This document shows positions 60,803-64,000 of a stretch of 64,000 bases of DNA, piece after piece (position 1 is the first letter of the stretch; each line of letters opens with the position of its first letter). Source of the DNA: Moorella sp. Hama-1 (GTDB lineage: Bacteria > Bacillota > DSM-521 > Neomoorellales > Neomoorellaceae); assembly GCF_023734095.1 (NCBI RefSeq), contig NZ_AP024620.1:2414501-2478500 (forward strand), given 5' to 3'. The notes below the pieces were generated by a model. That model worked only from the letters and a program-made list of their open reading frames with translations, ran no database searches and had not been told where the DNA came from. The translations under genes were made by a program, and so were the position numbers.

Positions 60803-60831
60803 TAATTCGCCGCCGGCATATTTAATCCTGC
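60803..60831 (-). promoter_or_regulatory. SigH-like promoter for the second purine riboswitch transcript
   Basis: On the minus strand, GCAGGATTA (60831-60823) and GGCGAATTA (60811-60803), spacer 11, full consensus match. Transcription would start only a few bases before the aptamer. Confidence 0.68.
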
Positions 60832-60954
60832 TAACCATTCTACTTTTTTATTTAGTAACTTTGTAGTTTCCTGGTCGGCAATAGATGGTACAGGTAAAAC
60901 CGCATGTGGGTTTAACCCGCTACCGGCCGATGTCACCCCCTTCCTGGCAGGATG

Positions 60955-61224
60955 CTAACTTTCCCGTTCTAAGGTGACAACTACCCGGCTCTTAGCGTCA
61001 GGACAGGCGATGGTCGCCCGGCCGTTTTCTTCCCAGGGAAAACTGCCTTCATAAGCCATGGCCATGGCTGCCGGAATGATGGCGTGAATTAGTTCCAGGC
61101 AGACGCCCTTGCCCCCTTCCAGCACCAGGCAGGGGTCATTGTTAACATAAAAGTTATCTCCGGCCTTGAGGCCGCCCGAGCAAGGTTCGGCAACCGAAAC
61201 AACGGTAACTTTGATTCGGCTCAT
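60955..61224 (-). CDS. Small TIGR04076-family protein
   Basis: The ATG at 61224 lies eight bases after AGGAGG. The 89-residue protein (SRIKVTVVSVAEPCSGGLKA, CLELIHAIIPAAMAMAYEGS, ATIACPDAKSRVVVTLER) matches the TIGR04076 family of small cysteine-bearing proteins found in anaerobes. Function is unknown. The conserved Cys residues (EPCSGG, DPC, VCLEL, IACPDA) could bind metal. It sits 28 bp downstream of the flavoprotein gene and is likely co-transcribed with it. Confidence 0.72.
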   Translation of the reverse strand: MSRIKVTVVSVAEPCSGGLKAGDNFYVNNDPCLVLEGGKGVCLELIHAIIPAAMAMAYEGSFPWEENGRATIACPDAKSRVVVTLERES

Positions 61225-61258
61225 GGGCATCTCCTCCTTTTAACTTTAAATTTTAACT

Positions 61259-61930
61259 TTAAATCTGATGATCCCGGATGGGGCCGGCCTCGCCTAGGCC
61301 GAGGGCGGCTTTTTTCGTTGCCCAGGCTTCCCGGCCCAGGGAGGTGACCATGGTGGCCTCCGCCACTGCCCGACCCAGACCCCTGACTGTGCCCATGCCG
61401 ACTTCATCCTCAGCCGCACCCTTGGCCAAGCCGTCCCGGGTCCAGACCTTGCCGCCGGAATAACAGCCGCCGGTACCACCGCAGACCAGCATCTCGTGCA
61501 TGAGAAAGAAATCGATGATGGAGATGAGAGCCGTTTCCTGGCCGCCGTGGCGAGTGCCGCCCAGGGTAATGGCGCCGGCGGCTTTGTTGCGCAAGGCGCC
61601 GGGGTGGACCAGGAAGATGGGGCGCAGGCGGTTAAAACAGGCCGTCAGCTGGGCGGTGATATTCATGTCATAGACCGGCGAGCCGACGATAAAGCCATCG
61701 GCCTCCAGGACCAGCTGCTCCAGCTCTTTGACGTCGTCTTCTTTGTAACACATGCGTTTTTCGCGGATACAGCGGTCGCAGTGGGTGCAAAACTGAATTT
61801 TTTTCGCCCGCACCGTCCAGAAACGGGTCGTGATCCCCGGGATTTCGGCGGCGGCCTTGAGGGCCTCCTGGACGGCGTACTCCGTGGCTCCTTTACGGGG
61901 GCTGCCGCTGATGCCTAAGATTACCGGCAT
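61259..61930 (-). CDS. Flavodoxin-fold NAD(P)H-dependent FMN reductase / iron-sulfur flavoprotein
   Basis: The 223-residue protein begins VILGISGSPRKGATEYAV, the FMN phosphate loop, and has a compact cysteine motif FCTHCDRCIREKRMCYKEDD that could carry a [4Fe-4S] cluster as in iron-sulfur flavoproteins. DGFIVGSPVYDMNITAQL is the second FMN loop. It may deliver or receive electrons for the adjacent molybdenum hydroxylases. The ATG has AAGGAGTGAG upstream. Confidence 0.85.
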   Translation of the reverse strand: MPVILGISGSPRKGATEYAVQEALKAAAEIPGITTRFWTVRAKKIQFCTHCDRCIREKRMCYKEDDVKELEQLVLEADGFIVGSPVYDMNITAQLTACFNRLRPIFLVHPGALRNKAAGAITLGGTRHGGQETALISIIDFFLMHEMLVCGGTGGCYSGGKVWTRDGLAKGAAEDEVGMGTVRGLGRAVAEATMVTSLGREAWATKKAALGLGEAGPIRDHQI

Positions 61931-61954
61931 GGTATCTCACTCCTTGGAAAATAG

Positions 61955-62330
61955 ACTCCTCCGAAAATAGACTTCTACCAAAAATGGTTGCAACTTACAG
62001 TAACAGCTGCGGGGCTGGCTGGTACAGGTCTCCATGCTCCGTGGTTCTCGGCGAGCAAACTTGGCGCTCAGCCTTCCTCGGCGGCGGGGGTGGCATGACT
62101 TTATCTCTTTGATAACCGCAGCGGGGAGCGGAACTCTTCGTTCCTCAACTTACGTTACGATCCCCATCCCGTTCACCGCCGCCTCGCTTCGGCTTCGCTG
62201 AGTTTGCTGTGCGCCTCGAACCAAGTCGCCTTCCGCCTGTACCAGCCAGCCCTTGCCTCAACCTACATTTTCATTGTTCGCTGGCGGGGGCGTCAGCCCT
62301 CATGAGGGGCTCCTTGGAAATAGAAATTAG
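61955..62330 (+). repeat. Palindromic intergenic repeat, copy F (most complete)
   Basis: The core arms GGGCTGGCTGGTACAGG (62012-62028) and CCTGTACCAGCCAGCCC (62236-62252) are perfectly complementary. Further inside, TGGTTC/GAACCA, AGCAAACT/AGTTTGCT and GGCGGCGG/CCGCCGCC also pair, so the whole unit can fold into one long hairpin. AAAATGGTTG and CAACCTACATTTT mark the outer flanks. Confidence 0.9.
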
Positions 62331-62336
62331 GGGTCC

Positions 62337-64000
62337 CTAAACCTGCTTCCCTAAGGCGGTCAGGATCTTCTCCGGCGTTACCGGCAGGTCGTTAAACTCC
62401 AGTCCCAGGGCGTCAGCCACGGCGTTGACCACCGCCGGCGCCACGGCCACTGTAGCTGCCTCGCCGATACTCTTGGCGCCGAAGGGGCCGTGTTCCTCAC
62501 CCTTTTCCACCAGGATGACATCTATATGCGGCATATCGGCGGCCTTGAAGAGGTGGTATTTTTTTAGGGAGGGGTTCAGGACCCGGCCTGTAGCGGGATC
62601 AATCTGGAGTTCCTCGCTCAGGCCGTAGCCCAGGCCCATCTGGATGCCGCCTTCAATCTGGCCTGCGACCTGAAGGGGGTTGATGGCCCGGCCGACGTCG
62701 TGGGCGGCGACAAAATTCAGCACCCGGACGGCTCCTGTCTCAGTATCGACTTCCACCTCGGCAAAGTCGGCAGCGTAGGAACCAGGGCCAAAGACAGAGT
62801 GATAGCTTTCGTAGGCCTTAATCTCCCGCTGGTCTGGACCCTGCTGGGCGGCAATGACGATTTCACCCAGGCTCACCCGCTTGACCGGGTTTTTCCGGAC
62901 ATAGACGTAGCCCCCCCCCAGTTCCAGCTCCCCGGCCGGTTCCGCCAGCAGGCGAGCTGCTTCCTCCAAGAGTTGCTCCCGGACCTTCTCGGCGGCCTTT
63001 TTGGCGGCGTTGCCGCCCACCCAGGTCACCCGGCTGGCGTAGGTGCCGACGTCCCAGGAAGTCAGCTCGGTGTCGGCCTCCACGACTTCAACCTGATCGA
63101 GTTCCAGGCCCAGGACTTCAGCTGCAATCAGGCTTAAGGCGGTGCTGCTGCCCTGGCCAAGATCCTGGTTCCCGGTGAAGAGGGTGCAACTGCCGTCTTC
63201 ATTCATCTTCAGGGCGACGGTCGTTAGATCCACATGGACGCCGAAAACGCCGGTACCGTGATTGCCGGAGGCGACGCCGATACCGCGGCGGTAGCGCCCG
63301 GTATCCTTCGGCCTGCGCCTTTTCTCTTCCCAGCCGAAACGCGCCGCCCCTTCTTCCAGGCAGTCCAGGGGCCGGCAGTTGCCCAGGGTCTTGTTAAAGC
63401 GGGGATTGATATCGCCAGGCCGGACCAGGTTCTGGCGGCGGAAATCCACCGGGTCGCGCCCCAGGGCCCGGGCAATATGATCCAGGTGCATCTCCCTGGC
63501 GGCCATGAGTTGGGGCGAGCCGTAGCCGCGCATAGCCCCGCCGATGGGGTTGTTGGTATATACCGGCAAAGCGGTAATTCGCAGGTTCGGGATCCGGTAA
63601 AGCTTGAAGGCCTTATCGTTCATGGCTGAAGTCACGTTGAGGGCGCTGGTGGCGTAGGCCCCCTTGTCCATGACGGCCTTGATCTCCTGGGCTACTATGG
63701 TGCCGTCCCTTTTCAGGCCGGTCTTGAGGTAGAAGACGGCGGCGTAACGGGTGCGGGTGGAGACCATGACCTCCCGGCGGGTGAGCTCCAGGCGCACCGG
63801 CCGGCCGGTCTTCAGGGCCAGGAGGGCGGCTACCGGTTCCAGGACGGCCTCCAGCTTGCCGCCAAAAGCACCGCCAACCGGCGGTTTGATAACCCGGACT
63901 TTATTTAAAGGTAACCCCAGGACCTCGGCCAGGATGAGGCGGGTGGCGAAGATATTCTGGTTGGCCGACCAGACCGTCAGCTTACCGTTACTGTATTCGG
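62337..64000 (-). CDS. Molybdopterin-binding subunit of a xanthine dehydrogenase-type hydroxylase (second set), partial
   Basis: The gene runs off the right edge; 554 C-terminal codons are visible, with an uninterrupted frame up to the last complete codon. Motifs are KPPVGGAFGGKLEAVLEPVA, GGAMRGYGSPQLMAAREM, TGNQDLGQGSSTALSLIAAE (pterin) and the catalytic Glu in FGAKSIGEAATVAVAPAVV. It is a paralogue of the subunit at 57.7-60.0 kb and could pair with the Fe-S subunit at 60.2 kb and the FAD subunit at 53.7 kb. Substrate is probably a purine or another N-heterocycle. Confidence 0.9.
   Translation of the reverse strand, partial: EYSNGKLTVWSANQNIFATRLILAEVLGLPLNKVRVIKPPVGGAFGGKLEAVLEPVAALLALKTGRPVRLELTRREVMVSTRTRYAAVFYLKTGLKRDGTIVAQEIKAVMDKGAYATSALNVTSAMNDKAFKLYRIPNLRITALPVYTNNPIGGAMRGYGSPQLMAAREMHLDHIARALGRDPVDFRRQNLVRPGDINPRFNKTLGNCRPLDCLEEGAARFGWEEKRRRPKDTGRYRRGIGVASGNHGTGVFGVHVDLTTVALKMNEDGSCTLFTGNQDLGQGSSTALSLIAAEVLGLELDQVEVVEADTELTSWDVGTYASRVTWVGGNAAKKAAEKVREQLLEEAARLLAEPAGELELGGGYVYVRKNPVKRVSLGEIVIAAQQGPDQREIKAYESYHSVFGPGSYAADFAEVEVDTETGAVRVLNFVAAHDVGRAINPLQVAGQIEGGIQMGLGYGLSEELQIDPATGRVLNPSLKKYHLFKAADMPHIDVILVEKGEEHGPFGAKSIGEAATVAVAPAVVNAVADALGLEFNDLPVTPEKILTALGKQV

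Noticed and set aside
53245-62330. Reading the repeats as a CRISPR array or insertion sequence
   Set aside because: There are no regular short repeats with spacers and no transposase; copies are hundreds to thousands of bases apart with long internal palindromes.

Overview
The window looks like a chromosomal segment of a thermophilic, spore-forming acetogen of the Moorella type (Firmicutes). The GC content is fairly high, ribosome binding sites are of the strong AGGAGG kind, GTG and TTG starts are common, and many promoters fit the Bacillus SigH consensus. Gene content agrees: a complete glycine cleavage system, L-serine dehydratase, an anaerobic purine-catabolism cluster with molybdenum hydroxylases, and a homocitrate-synthase-like gene. 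The genus is an inference; no rRNA or tRNA gene was found.

Layout. 1-8.7 kb: hexuronate catabolism (AGE-family epimerase fragment, SSS symporter, UxaE epimerase, ROK regulator, KDPG aldolase, KDG kinase, IclR regulator), with a fragment of a membrane pyrophosphatase gene embedded. 8.7-18.5 kb: a patchwork of a GT-C membrane glycosyltransferase, a hemerythrin/PAS protein, an SLH surface protein, a MarC protein and a GT4 glycosyltransferase, with at least two gene remnants. 18.8-26.1 kb: a compact operon (DgaF- and DgaE-like enzymes, FGGY kinase, DUF4392 protein, SSS symporter plus a 34-residue partner, RpiR regulator) that looks like a non-PTS route for a 2-amino-2-deoxy sugar acid. 26.4-32.4 kb: galT, glgA, a stand-alone starch-binding domain, a nifV-like gene, lipM and a toxin-antitoxin pair. 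32.4-37.4 kb: gcvT-gcvH-gcvPA-gcvPB behind a tandem glycine riboswitch. 37.4-41.8 kb: iron alcohol dehydrogenase, L-serine dehydratase, carbamate kinase. 42-64 kb: a purine cluster (ygfK, nucleoside/purine ABC transporter with BMP lipoprotein, ssnA, subunits for two molybdenum hydroxylases, an iron-sulfur-type flavoprotein) interrupted by a hydroxypyruvate reductase/aminotransferase pair on the other strand.

How it fits together. Purines imported by the BMP/ABC system can be oxidised and deaminated by the molybdenum hydroxylases and SsnA. Their breakdown yields glycine, formate, CO2 and ammonia, and possibly carbamoyl phosphate for ATP via ArcC. Glycine cleavage and serine dehydratase would then pass carbon to methylene-THF and pyruvate, next to the Wood-Ljungdahl pathway. 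Two purine riboswitches with guanine-type specificity precede the lipoprotein gene and the hydroxylase operon; their alternative folds suggest that ligand turns expression on. About ten promoters across the window share a SigH-like architecture.

The other striking feature is a family of long palindromic intergenic repeats of about 250-350 bp (six copies or remnants), concentrated in the purine region. In three copies the terminal arms differ in sequence from copy to copy yet remain complementary within each copy.
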